From Ammoniphilus oxalaticus (GTDB taxonomy: Bacteria; Bacillota; Bacilli; Aneurinibacillales; RAOX-1), in the NCBI RefSeq assembly GCF_003609605.1, contig NZ_MCHY01000006.1:434001-498000 (forward strand): 64,000 nt of DNA, read 5' to 3'. This document shows, piece by piece, positions 27,829 through 36,151 of the stretch. How positions within the stretch are numbered: the stretch's first letter is position 1; the number at the start of each line of letters is the position of its first letter. A model generated the notes under the pieces. It made no database searches, had not been told where the DNA came from, and saw only the letters and a list, made by a program, of their open reading frames with translations. A program made the translations under genes and the position numbers.

Positions 27829-28144
27829 ACGCGTTCTCCTTCCTGCCCTCTCATTACAGCTAATGAACGAGGGGCGAGTTGTTCCTTCTATTATCCTAGC
27901 AAATTTAGAATCTTCCGTCTATCTGCCGCTCTCTTAAAACGCTGCGTTGAAATGGAAAACAAAGAATCGATTGCGTCCTAAACTTCTCTACTTTTTATAA
28001 AGATATGAAAAAAAGTTGTTAAGCGCTAGCCAAAGGAATGGTAAAATGTAACTAAAGACTCAGCGCAAAAGTCATGATTGGTTCTCAAATATTTACGATA
28101 TCATGCGCTAAAAACTGTTGCAGGCGTATTGGAGATGACTACCA

Positions 28145-29264
28145 TTGAAAAATAAGCATCTTGCGATTGGATTTATTATTTTATTGACAGTCATTTTTTA
28201 TAGTTGGATTATTTATTTCGCGGATCTATCGTCCACTCGCGCAATCGGCGGGACTTTCTTTCCGATCATCGGCGGCGTGGTAGCGTTAAGCTGGATGGTT
28301 CGAAATAATTGTCTTTCTAGCGGATCAAATAATCTGTTCTGGTTATTGTTGAAAATTGGGATGACTACTCACCTCGTTTCGAGCCTTTGCTGGTTTGTGA
28401 ATCAGCTCGTTGGTGGCATTTCCGAATATTCAAAAATGTTTCATGTGATGTGGTTAGCGACCTATATTTGCTTTTTAATCGCTTAAACTTATAAGTTACG
28501 TCTTCAAAAAAAGGAGCAAGCCGTCTTTACTATTATAATCTAGGTACTTTCATGGTGGGCGCGATATCATTAACTTTTGGATCAGCTGTGGCGTCAAGCA
28601 TACTACGATCCGTTAACAGAGTTACACAATCGCGCTTGTTTTCAAAAAGATTTGACCCATTATTTGAAGAAAGCAAAGGTTGAACAGACAAAATTAGGGG
28701 TATTGTTACTCGATTTAGACCATTTTAAAAAGATTAATGATCGGCTTGGTCATGATATGGGGGATTTGTTATTAATCAAGAATCGCTTTGAATTTTTTAC
28801 AGCAGAATTAGATCGGGATAACAAGCGGAAGGCGCTAATAGAAAGCGAAATGAATCGAGTGCTGCTAGATGATCAGTTCATGTTGTATTATCAACCGAAG
28901 GTCAACTTATGGACAAGAGAGTTTATCGGGGTGGAAGCATTACTGCGTTGGGAGCACCCTGAACTTGGATTTCTCTCTCCAAGTGAATTTTTCCCGATAG
29001 CGGAGGAAACAGGACGGATTGTTTTGATTGGGGAATGGGTGATGAGAGCAGCTTGTCAACAGATGAAAGAGTGGATCGATCAAGGGAAAAAACCGTTAAC
29101 TATTGCTGTGAATGTGTCGCTCGTCAATGTGAATATCATGCTTTTGTAAAGAGAACAGAACAAATCTTGACGGCTTGATTGTCAACTATCCCCCCTTACT
29201 TGGACAAGGTTTCCTGTTTGGAAAAGCAGTCAGCGCTCAAGAGTTCATGCAGAGACTATCATAA
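28145..29264 (+). pseudogene. Decayed GGDEF-EAL protein with a membrane N-terminus
   Basis: A membrane segment of 113 residues (28145-28486) ends in a stop. A second frame from 28577 carries the start of a GGDEF domain (YDPLTELHNRACFQ, LDLDHFKKINDRLGHDMGD). It then jumps, without the GGDEF signature, to the junction before an EAL domain (YYQPKV, EALLRWEHPELGFLSP) and stops at 29149. The EAL C-terminus reappears at 29199-29264 as GQGFLFGKAVSAQEF. Two internal deletions and at least one frameshift or stop are needed to explain this. It is probably a lost c-di-GMP phosphodiesterase or bifunctional enzyme. The 27829-28144 gap upstream shows no other feature. Confidence 0.85.
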
Positions 29265-29371
29265 AGCTAATAAATTGCGAAGACAGTCGGGTTATTTGCT
29301 TATTTGAAACGGGTTTTGTAACATGAAAAGCAAGAAATGAAGCGGGTATTTTACGGATGGGAGAGGTTCAG

Positions 29372-30814
29372 TTGAGTTATGCGGAGCAATCGGTCAAAGA
29401 GCAGCAACATGGTCCTAATCGCAATCGATGGTTAATCTTGGCGAATGTTTCGTTAGGAACGTTTATGTCGACATTGGATGGAAGTATTGCCAATGTGGCG
29501 TTGCCAAATATTTCTGCGATTATGAATGCGCCATTGCATCAAGTCCAGTGGGTGCTGACTGCTTATTTGTTGACTATTTGCGCAACACTGCCGATTATTG
29601 GGAATCTGTCAGATCGGTGGGGAAGAAGTCGGGTTTATAATTATGGATTCCTCGTGTTCGTACTCGGATCGATTGGATGCGCGCTCTCGTCATCTTTAGC
29701 TGTTCTAATCATGTCACGCATTTTTCAAGCGATTGGCGCTTCCTGTCTAATGTCGAATAGCCAGGCGATCGTAGCTGAGATTTTTACTACGCAACGTGGA
29801 CAAGCGCTTGGAATTATTGGAACGGTTGTTTCAATCGGTTCCCTGACGGGACCGGGCATTGGCGGTGTATTAGTTCAACATTTCGGCTGGGGTTCGATTT
29901 TTTGGATTAACGTACCGATCGGCATTGCCGCATTTATCGCGGGATGGTTTATCTTGCCTAAAACAAACACCATCAAAGATAAGCGGAGCTTCGATTATTT
30001 TGGTTCGTTCTTGTTTGCCTTCGGGATGACCGCTTTTTTATATACATTCTCACATGCGGAAGATTGGGGATGGCAATCGGGTCGCTTCTGGTCGCTGTTC
30101 ATCGTTTCTGCTGCAACGCTCGTTGTTTTTTACTTTTGGGAGCGCAGAATCCGTTTTCCGATGCTGGACTTTTCCCTGTATCGGATCCCGGCTTTTGCGA
30201 TCGGAAATGTCACCGCCACGTTATCTTTTATTTCTCTGTCCTGTACAACAGTAATGATGCCTTTTTATATGCAAAATGTGTTGCAATTTACCCCGTCGCT
30301 GACAGGATACGTGATGATTGCCTACCCGCTGACGATGGCCATTGTTGCTCCATTATCTGGCGGTCTATCCGATAAAATAGGCTCTTACGCGCTCACCACA
30401 GGCGGACTGGTCATCAACGCGATCGGTTTCGCGTTACTAACGGGTTTGGGTTTAGAATCGTCAGCATGGGTGATTGCTTTTCATCTGATGGTGTTTGGGG
30501 TTGGGGCCGGTATGTTCCATTCTCCGAACAACGCTAGTATCATGGGTTCGGTTCCCAAAGCAAAACTGGGGACAGCGGGCGGTTTGAACGCGCTCGTGCG
30601 TAACATTGGGATGGTTCTCGGCATCTCTGCGTCTGTTTCCTTGTTTTCGTATCGATTCGGCAATTTAACGGATGGGAGCGGAAGTATGTTGCATCTTACT
30701 GCGGATTTGGCGCCGCAGGCGTTACGCGCTTTACACCTTGTTTTTTGGGTTGCTGCGGCGGTTTGTATGGTCGGAGCGTTTTTATCCGCAGTACGAATGA
30801 AGAAGAAAATATAG
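29372..30814 (+). CDS. MFS transporter, 14-helix DHA2 (EmrB/QacA) type
   Basis: A protein of about 480 residues with 14 hydrophobic helices. Visible DHA2 signatures are TFMSTLDGSIANVALP in helix 1, QWVLTAYLL, the motif A region NLSDRWGRSRVYN and a motif C-like GSLTGPGIGGVL in helix 5. It should export drugs or metabolites using the proton gradient. I prefer TTG 29372, since GGGAGAGG lies just upstream; ATG 29357 in the same frame has no ribosome binding site. It stands alone with its own terminator. The substrate is unknown. Confidence 0.9.
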   Translation: MSYAEQSVKEQQHGPNRNRWLILANVSLGTFMSTLDGSIANVALPNISAIMNAPLHQVQWVLTAYLLTICATLPIIGNLSDRWGRSRVYNYGFLVFVLGSIGCALSSSLAVLIMSRIFQAIGASCLMSNSQAIVAEIFTTQRGQALGIIGTVVSIGSLTGPGIGGVLVQHFGWGSIFWINVPIGIAAFIAGWFILPKTNTIKDKRSFDYFGSFLFAFGMTAFLYTFSHAEDWGWQSGRFWSLFIVSAATLVVFYFWERRIRFPMLDFSLYRIPAFAIGNVTATLSFISLSCTTVMMPFYMQNVLQFTPSLTGYVMIAYPLTMAIVAPLSGGLSDKIGSYALTTGGLVINAIGFALLTGLGLESSAWVIAFHLMVFGVGAGMFHSPNNASIMGSVPKAKLGTAGGLNALVRNIGMVLGISASVSLFSYRFGNLTDGSGSMLHLTADLAPQALRALHLVFWVAAAVCMVGAFLSAVRMKKKI

Positions 30815-30823
30815 TTAAAGATA

Positions 30824-30868
30824 AAAAAGACAAGCAGGCTTTGATGTGAGCCTCTTGTCTTTTTCATT
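30824..30868 (+). terminator. Terminator of the MFS gene
   Basis: Stem AAAAAGACAAG/CTTGTCTTTTT with an inner AGGCT/AGCCT pair. The rest of 30869-31115 shows nothing I can interpret. Confidence 0.85.
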
Positions 30869-31115
30869 GTCTCTTTATTATAAAATAAGTGCCTTCCACC
30901 TCATCGACCGCTCAATTTAATTGAGTTCGTATTACACAAGTAAAAATGTTTTTCTTCTATGCAGTCATCAACAAGGTGAAACCGTTTTCAATATGATAAT
31001 GGTTGTTCATTGTTTCCTTGTTTCGGCATGGGAGTGAATCCTGTCTTGTGATCACAGAAAATAACTTGATGTATGTTTCGCTTTTGTAAGATGTCTTGAC
31101 CACGAACACCCGAAT

Positions 31116-31301
31116 TTAATCTAAAATAATTGCTGGCTCCCAGCTGTAATGGGTCATAATGTCGGAAATATTTGTAACAGCGATATTTGCAACCGACAAG
31201 GTAACAACCGCAAGAACCACACACATACCTGTCATTTTTAGCTTGTGTCTTAATTTTTCTTTTTTCTTTCGCAAGCGATACTGATTAATATCTGTGATCA
31301 T
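31116..31301 (-). CDS. Small single-helix membrane protein
   Basis: A 61-residue frame starts at ATG 31301 with AGGAGG and GAGGA stretches upstream. A strongly basic N-terminus (RLRKKKEKLRHKLK) is followed by one hydrophobic helix (about 24-46) and a short tail, predicting an N-in inner-membrane peptide. No family is recognised. An overlapping frame at 30988-31224 is less convincing because it lacks a ribosome binding site. Confidence 0.5.
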   Translation of the reverse strand: MITDINQYRLRKKKEKLRHKLKMTGMCVVLAVVTLSVANIAVTNISDIMTHYSWEPAIILD

Positions 31302-31386
31302 CGTTATCCTCTTGAACCTCCTTTTTCATCAAAAATATAATATGAACGTTGACACGATGGATCTTTGTCACGCTAAAAAAATCACA

Positions 31387-31423
31387 CCAAGAGCTGCGTT
31401 AGCAGCTACGTTGGCTTTGTTTT
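31387..31423. terminator. Orphan terminator-like hairpin
   Basis: CCAA-AGCTGC-GTTA-GCAGCT-TTGG forms a nested hairpin followed by CTTTGTTTTT on the plus strand and by a T-run on the minus strand. No plus-strand gene lies upstream, so it could end a small RNA from about 31310-31390, or be incidental. Confidence 0.4.
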
Positions 31424-31666
31424 TACTCTTTGAAATGAACGTCTTTCACCCCCATCCTAATATTTGAATTGTTTGAATTATTCTAATTATACCAAACTTT
31501 CCGTGTTAATGGTTAAAATCTTTAAAATTATGTAAAAGTTTTGAATGTTATGGGATTTGCTTGGTGAAGCGGTTAAAATCTGCTGATGTGAGGCGAGCAT
31601 TTACCGTTCTTGTCTGTTTTTAATCAATGAATTTACACGTTAGCGGGTTGTGATGATGTTATCGGT

Positions 31667-31695
31667 TTGACAATCAAGGACATAAATTCTATACT
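31667..31695 (+). promoter_or_regulatory. Strong sigma-A promoter of the DMT exporter leader
   Basis: TTGACA (31667-31672), a 17-bp spacer and TATACT (31690-31695). The start of transcription is expected near 31702, giving a leader of about 120 nt that contains a terminator hairpin. Confidence 0.8.
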
Positions 31696-31759
31696 AGATT
31701 TTAATTTGAATGATAAAAATACTTTGGACGTGGACTTTTCTAGAGGAAACTCTATTTTC

Positions 31760-31797
31760 GCCACACGATTGTCAATCGACAGTTGTGTGGCTTTTTT
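31760..31797 (+). terminator. Leader terminator (possible attenuator) before the DMT exporter
   Basis: GCCACAC...TTGTC pairs with GACAG...GTGTGGC (31760-31773 with 31778-31791), followed by TTTTTT and ending 25 nt before the start codon. A small GAAA-loop hairpin (TAGAG-GAAA-CTCTA) sits just upstream at 31741-31754. Because promoter, leader and terminator precede a single gene, attenuation is likely. It matches no riboswitch class I recognise. Confidence 0.65.
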
Positions 31798-31821
31798 ATG
31801 TGATAAGAAAGGGGAAAAAAG

Positions 31822-32733
31822 ATGAAAACGTGGCATTATGCTTGCATTGTATTTATTGGTGGGTGTTGTTATGGTATTTTATCTACATTTGTTAAACTCG
31901 CTTACGCCGCGGGTTTTTCAACGGCGGAGGTAACAGGTGGACAATTTTTATCAGGAACGTTGCTAATCTGGTTGGTTGCGCTGTTCGCGAAAAAGGGCGT
32001 GATACATAGTAAACAAGTTGTTCAACTGCTGTTGGCGGGTATTCCATTTGGATTGACGAGTGTTTTTTATTACCAATCATTGCAATCGTTATCGGCTTCT
32101 TTAGCGATTATTTTCTTGTTTCAATTTGTGTGGATTGGGGCTTTGTTTGAGAGAATATTTCTAAAAATAAGACCGACAAGAAGAAAGTTGATGTCCATTT
32201 TTATTATTTTAGTCGGTTCAATTTTCGCTGCAAACGTTCTGTCTGCTGGGGGAATGAGTGTGTCATGGCAAGGAGTAACCTGGGGATTATTGTCCGCGCT
32301 CACGTTTACAACCTTTATTTTTCTAAGCGGCTCCATCGGCAAAGATACGCCACCTGTGCTTAAAGGCGCGCTTCTCTCAACGGGAGGTTTGGTCGTTGTT
32401 TGTATTGTTTGGCCGCCCATGTTTCTAGTTGACTATCCCGTTTTGATCGGCGTGATGCCCTATGGCCTTCTGCTTGGTTTGTTCGGCGTCTTGTTACCGC
32501 CCTTGTTATTTTCAATCGGAATGCCGCGCGTTGGACCTGGGTTGGGAACGATTTTGACGGCTTCTGAGCTGCCAGTAGCGGTGTCCATGTCCTCGCTCGT
32601 CTTAGGGGAACAGGTCGGATTCACGCAATGGTTCGGTGTCGCTCTTATACTAGGCGGAATTGTCGCTAGCAACATCAGTCTGCCAAGTGGTAAAATAAAG
32701 CCTGCTCAATCGCAGCAAAGATCGGCATCTTGA
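31822..32733 (+). CDS. EamA/DMT-family exporter
   Basis: The 303-residue protein has ten predicted helices arranged as two EamA repeats (about 5-138 and 148-293). The N-terminal helix CIVFIGGCCYGILSTFVKLAY and repeat-end segments such as ILVGSIFAANVL and LILGGIVASNI are typical of DMT metabolite exporters. A GGGGAAAAAAG stretch precedes the ATG. Expression is probably controlled by the terminator in its leader. The substrate cannot be assigned. Confidence 0.88.
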   Translation: MKTWHYACIVFIGGCCYGILSTFVKLAYAAGFSTAEVTGGQFLSGTLLIWLVALFAKKGVIHSKQVVQLLLAGIPFGLTSVFYYQSLQSLSASLAIIFLFQFVWIGALFERIFLKIRPTRRKLMSIFIILVGSIFAANVLSAGGMSVSWQGVTWGLLSALTFTTFIFLSGSIGKDTPPVLKGALLSTGGLVVVCIVWPPMFLVDYPVLIGVMPYGLLLGLFGVLLPPLLFSIGMPRVGPGLGTILTASELPVAVSMSSLVLGEQVGFTQWFGVALILGGIVASNISLPSGKIKPAQSQQRSAS

Positions 32734-32751
32734 TGAAGGAAGGTTGAGCAT

Positions 32752-32951
32752 ATGAGAGTCATCATTGGTGTTATAGTGGATTTTACTTTTTGAACTTCTT
32801 GGTATTTCTTATGATCTATCCTTTTATATTCCCAACGGGCGGCGTGTCTGAAATTTATTTGCGCCCTATTTATATGGGAATGATTTTGTTGAGTGGACTT
32901 GTGGTGGCCTGTACAAAAGTGATTTTGGCAGAAATGAAGAAGGAAAAGTGA
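32752..32951 (+). pseudogene. Small membrane protein gene with a frameshift
   Basis: An ATG at 32752 with AAGGAAGG upstream opens a frame (MRVIIGVIVDFTF) that stops after 13 codons. A +1 shift joins it smoothly to LNFLVFLMIYPFIFP and a further 40 residues with a second hydrophobic helix, ending at 32951. The joined product of about 65 residues would be a two-helix membrane protein. This may be a real frameshift mutation or a sequencing error. It follows the DMT gene by 18 bp. Confidence 0.4.
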
Positions 32952-33010
32952 TTGAAAGAGAGGAGAGGCTAGCTGCTTCATATAATGGAAGCAGCGCCAA
33001 ACAGTCGCTG

Positions 33011-33053
33011 CCCAATGCCGAACGCTGGGGTTTTTTGAGCGTTTGGCATTGGG
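33011..33053. terminator. Long inverted repeat, probable bidirectional terminator
   Basis: A 16-bp stem with one mismatch, CCCAATGCC-AACGCT pairing with AGCGTT-GGCATTGGG, between convergent genes and followed by AGTTTCTTTT on the plus side. Confidence 0.6.
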
Positions 33054-33097
33054 ATAGTTTCTTTTAACAGCACTAATTTTACACAGATTTGAAACGC

Positions 33098-33460
33098 TTA
33101 GTGTTGTTGTCGCTCATGCTTTTTAACCGCTGGGGATATTCCTAAGATGTTGGGATCATCGCCGTTAATCATAATGTCATATAAGTCATAGGCTTCGTCT
33201 TGGTTTGCTTTGGTCCTCTTATAATTATCCAATGCTTTATACATGTTTTCAGAGGTAGGCGCCTTCGCTTTGATTGGGCCGCGGTTCCCATCGTGCTCAA
33301 AATATATCATATACTTTCCGTCCTCATACCTATAGTCCGTAATAATGGCATCTAAATAAGCCATGTTGGCCTCCATATCTTGTTTCGATTCCGATGTGGG
33401 TTCTGAACCACAGCCCACCAACAAAGCAATAGTCAAAGTAAATAGAATGAATGGTTTCAT
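33098..33460 (-). CDS. Small lipoprotein of unknown function
   Basis: The 120-residue protein starts at ATG 33460 with AAGGAGA upstream. It has a lipoprotein signal peptide with lipobox LLVGC (Cys17), so it should be lipidated and held on the outer face of the membrane. The mature part is short and polar (YRYEDGKYMIYFEHDGN). No family is recognised. Confidence 0.8.
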   Translation of the reverse strand: MKPFILFTLTIALLVGCGSEPTSESKQDMEANMAYLDAIITDYRYEDGKYMIYFEHDGNRGPIKAKAPTSENMYKALDNYKRTKANQDEAYDLYDIMINGDDPNILGISPAVKKHERQQH

Positions 33461-33561
33461 TTTATGATCTCCTTGTTAATGTATTAAAGAGGAAGGCTCA
33501 GGCAACTCCACTTGTTTAAAATAGAGTGGATCAACCGTTGATCGTTGTCTAAATCATTGGT

Positions 33562-33798
33562 TTAATCGCTAAAATCCCGTAATAGGACGTCGAGTTCGTT
33601 TGAATCGTAAAAGTCTTGATCACTAATGAACTTCTCAATCTCAATTGTTCCGTCCTCCATGAATTCAATTTCCCATCGTTGACCTGGAACAGCGACCTCA
33701 ACCATAATCGCTTCGTTTCTTACTTTGTTTAATTTGTAGTAAATCTTCATCTTTTCTAATTGATTCAGAAAATAAATCAGTTTCTTTAAATTAGCCAC
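33562..33798 (-). CDS. Conserved small Bacillales protein, function unknown
   Basis: I place the start at GTG 33798, where GGGGTGA precedes it, giving 78 residues beginning MANLKKLIYFLNQLE. The segment IMVEVAVPGQRWEIEF followed by EDGTIEIEKFIS resembles a family of short proteins often found near toxin or immunity loci in Bacillales, but no function is established. It is soluble, acidic and mostly beta-predicted. An ATG 15 nt upstream (33813) is less well placed. Confidence 0.65.
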   Translation of the reverse strand: MANLKKLIYFLNQLEKMKIYYKLNKVRNEAIMVEVAVPGQRWEIEFMEDGTIEIEKFISDQDFYDSNELDVLLRDFSD

Positions 33799-33946
33799 AT
33801 GATCACCCCACATGAATACTGCTCTAAGAATAGGATCTAAAACAAAAGAAAGTCAATAATCAAGCTAGCTTGGAAATATATGTTATAGTAGCCCTAATGT
33901 TTTATTGAGAAAAACGGCTCATTGTTAGAGTGAAGGAGGTTGTCTC

Positions 33947-34342
33947 GTGGCCATTATAATTTTTGGTATCTTACTTCTCGTTTTATTCCTTCTATTGGAG
34001 AAGGTTACGCGCCGAATACTCGGTGTAAAAAAGCAAAAGATTTCCGTAACACGCGGTAGACATATAGATCAATGGGGTAGAGGCGCAATATTCGTTGTAT
34101 TTATAAGCGCCATACCCTTTGTTGTTACAACGGATGGACCCGTTCTAAAGTGGTATTTTATGTTTTACTTTTTGCTTATGCTTGGATTGCGATCGATTTT
34201 GGAATGGAAGTATTTGAAGAGTTCAAAACAATACGTCGCCACACTGATTTTCACATTTGTAGTTGTTGTTATGTTTTATTCAGTTGACAGTTGGATGCTA
34301 GAACTGTATCGATTAATAGAAGGCGGATTAGGAGCAAAATGA
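33947..34342 (+). CDS. DUF4181-like membrane protein
   Basis: The 131-residue protein starts at GTG 33947 behind GAAGGAGGT. It has four hydrophobic helices; the cytoplasmic stretch VTRGRHIDQWGR and the segment RSILEWKYLKSSKQYVATL are features I associate with the Bacillales DUF4181 family. Its function is unknown. The next gene starts inside its stop codon (ATGA overlap), so the two are translationally coupled. Confidence 0.75.
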   Translation: MAIIIFGILLLVLFLLLEKVTRRILGVKKQKISVTRGRHIDQWGRGAIFVVFISAIPFVVTTDGPVLKWYFMFYFLLMLGLRSILEWKYLKSSKQYVATLIFTFVVVVMFYSVDSWMLELYRLIEGGLGAK

Positions 34343-34527
34343 TGATAAAACAAATACTCAACGTTGTTATCTACTTCATTGTTATCTTTCTTGGAGCCTA
34401 TTATTTTGTGAATATGGATGTAATCAATTCGGGAAAATTTGCGCTCATGATGAGTGTTGTCAATATTATATTTAGATTTGTTGATCGATACAGGGTGTCC
34501 AGAAAAAGGGGGCATGATCTGTTATGA
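34339..34527 (+). CDS. Small two-helix membrane protein coupled to the DUF4181 gene
   Basis: A 62-residue frame from ATG 34339, overlapping the previous stop by 4 bp, with TAGGAGC upstream. Two hydrophobic stretches (about 6-24 and 32-45) are followed by a basic tail RYRVSRKRG. It is part of a run of small membrane-protein genes. No family is recognised. Confidence 0.65.
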   Translation: MMIKQILNVVIYFIVIFLGAYYFVNMDVINSGKFALMMSVVNIIFRFVDRYRVSRKRGHDLL

Positions 34528-34637
34528 AAACAGCTTCCTATAAAATGGGCGCAATTTACGAGCGTGTTTGTCGGTGACTGGTTGTTTGCGAATAGACAGG
34601 ATCATAGACAGATGTAACCTTTAAATTTTGGAGGTGG

Positions 34638-34799
34638 TTGAAAATCATTCAGAATATTTTGATTCTCCTCAGTATTAGTTTTGTGGCTTTGGTGATGATC
34701 GCGGAAATACTAAGGGATAGCAAAGGGAATATAAAAGGCGCGCTTATTTTTATTGCTGGAATGCTTTGTATTTCTTTCGTTATCTCGTTATTTGTGTAA
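34638..34799 (+). CDS. Very small membrane protein (53 residues)
   Basis: An open frame from TTG 34638 encodes two hydrophobic helices separated by LRDSKGNIKG. GGAGGT lies only 2 nt upstream of this TTG, which is too close, so the real start may be a rare ATC/ATT codon at 34644-34649. The coding character is supported by composition and by the neighbouring small membrane-protein genes. Confidence 0.45.
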   Translation: MKIIQNILILLSISFVALVMIAEILRDSKGNIKGALIFIAGMLCISFVISLFV

Positions 34800-34831
34800 A
34801 TTGTGGCGCGGTTAGAAAGGGGTGAGGCGAT

Positions 34832-35257
34832 ATGAAAAATCTGAAATATGGATTGTTGGTTAGTTCGTTTCTGATGATCGGGGTTTCAATCTTGTTAATA
34901 TACGATGCTTACCGACCGAGGGTTGGTCCGATTGGAAATGGACCAAATGAGACGGCATTGTGGACTAACTTTATCTTTTTTATTCTTTTTGGGATTGCAT
35001 TGTTTGCATCATCAATCTATCTGTTTCTGACGGATGATAAGCGTTCATCTACTAACGATCGAAACAAACAGGATCCCCGTTATCTTGTCATCATTTCTAT
35101 ATTTTTTATCTTCATGGTTGTTAGGAATAGTATAACGATCATCCAATCCTCAGATTCTTTCATGCGGATGATTAGTGTTATCACGATCATCCCATTATCG
35201 ATGGTAATTGGCGCGTTTCTTCGCGAGATCTTCATTTTAAGGGCTGAACGTTTGTAA
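34832..35257 (+). CDS. Four-helix membrane protein of unknown function
   Basis: The 141-residue protein starts at ATG 34832 with AAAGGGGTGAGG upstream. It has four predicted membrane helices (about 7-26, 45-66, 83-99, 108-132) with a polar loop between helices 2 and 3. It is the last in a run of small membrane proteins starting at 33947. No family is recognised. Confidence 0.7.
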   Translation: MKNLKYGLLVSSFLMIGVSILLIYDAYRPRVGPIGNGPNETALWTNFIFFILFGIALFASSIYLFLTDDKRSSTNDRNKQDPRYLVIISIFFIFMVVRNSITIIQSSDSFMRMISVITIIPLSMVIGAFLREIFILRAERL

Positions 35258-35374
35258 CGGGATTGGAGATCTACCTTCATTTAGTTTTGGCTCCTTTAGG
35301 AGTCGTTAGCCCGTCCAAGCGCTCTCTAGTAATTGACATATACTATAGTAAGTCAGAATAAGGGAGTGGTATAA

Positions 35375-35482
35375 ATGGGTGGATTTCGATTTGGTAGAAG
35401 GCGTTGTCGTCGATTCCGTTTCCGCCGTCGTCGTTTACGCTCAAGATTCCGTTTTTGTCGTCGCCGTAGACGATTCTGTTAA
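35375..35482 (+). CDS. 35-residue Arg/Phe-rich peptide
   Basis: ATG 35375 with AGGGAG upstream opens a short frame of 35 codons of which 19 encode Arg, 7 Phe and 3 Cys (for example GRRRCRRFRF). A CATATACTA element at 35337-35345 resembles the -10 consensus of mother-cell sporulation sigma factors (CATANNNTA). A hairpin follows. Such an extremely basic mini-protein could bind DNA or a polyanion, or be a spore-layer component. This is an inference from composition only. Confidence 0.6.
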   Translation: MGGFRFGRRRCRRFRFRRRRLRSRFRFCRRRRRFC

Positions 35483-35501
35483 TAAACTTTAGCAATGTTC
35501 A

Positions 35502-35540
35502 AAGTGTAGAGAGACGGCGGTTGTTTCTCTACACTTCTTA
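35502..35540 (+). terminator. Hairpin after the Arg-rich peptide gene
   Basis: An 11-bp stem AAGTGTAGAGA/TCTCTACACTT; the T-tract after it is poor, so termination may be weak. Confidence 0.5.
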
Positions 35541-35593
35541 TACAATAGATATATTAAATTCTGCTATGATTAAACGTAAAGGAGGAGAAAGAG

Positions 35594-36055
35594 ATGGTTC
35601 GTGTTGTGTTTGTATGCTTGGGTAATATTTGTCGTTCGCCATTAGGGGAAGGTGTTTTTAAAGAGCTGCTTCGTGAAAAAGGGTTGGAAGACCAATTTGT
35701 GGTTGATTCTGCGGGAACGGCCGATTACCACATTGGAAAACTTCCTGATCCAGGTTCGCGTCGGGTGGCTGTGAAAAAAGGGTTCAGCATTGACGATCAG
35801 CGAGCGAGACAGTTTAAGTCAACGGATCTGAATGAGTGGGATTATGTTATTGCGATGGATGCTTCGAACCGCGAAAACATTGAGAAACTTGGAAAAGTGG
35901 CGGGAGAACTGCATATGATGCGTGACTTCGATCCAGAAGGTAACGGTGACGTGCCAGATCCTTACCAATTGGACGACAGCGCTTTTGACAACGTACATAC
36001 GATCATCCGTCGTTCGTGTGAAAAATTGTTGGATCATATTCTATCAAAACGATAA
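35594..36055 (+). CDS. Low-molecular-weight protein tyrosine phosphatase
   Basis: The 153-residue cytoplasmic enzyme starts at ATG 35594 behind AAAGGAGGAG. The P-loop CLGNICRS (Cys8 nucleophile, Arg14) is at the N-terminus as in all LMW-PTPs, and the general acid lies in the late DPYQ motif (about residue 120). In Firmicutes such enzymes dephosphorylate phosphotyrosine or arginine-phosphate residues. The usual arginine-phosphatase marker is a Thr after the P-loop Asn; here Ile is present, which favours tyrosine specificity. It stands alone with its own terminator. Confidence 0.93.
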   Translation: MVRVVFVCLGNICRSPLGEGVFKELLREKGLEDQFVVDSAGTADYHIGKLPDPGSRRVAVKKGFSIDDQRARQFKSTDLNEWDYVIAMDASNRENIEKLGKVAGELHMMRDFDPEGNGDVPDPYQLDDSAFDNVHTIIRRSCEKLLDHILSKR

Positions 36056-36073
36056 ATGGTGGATGAAACCTTG

Positions 36074-36110
36074 AAAACAGCGTTCTTGAATAGAGCGCTG
36101 TTTTGTTTAT
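36074..36110 (+). terminator. Terminator of the phosphatase gene
   Basis: Stem AAAACAGCG/CGCTGTTTT followed by a T-rich tail. Confidence 0.85.
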
Positions 36111-36151
36111 TTAAATAAAAGACTAAGGTCTAGGTACGTTGTGGAGGATAA

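Noticed and set aside
30988-31224. A 78-codon Cys/Tyr-containing minus-strand frame
   Set aside because: It overlaps the better supported 61-residue gene and lacks a ribosome binding site.
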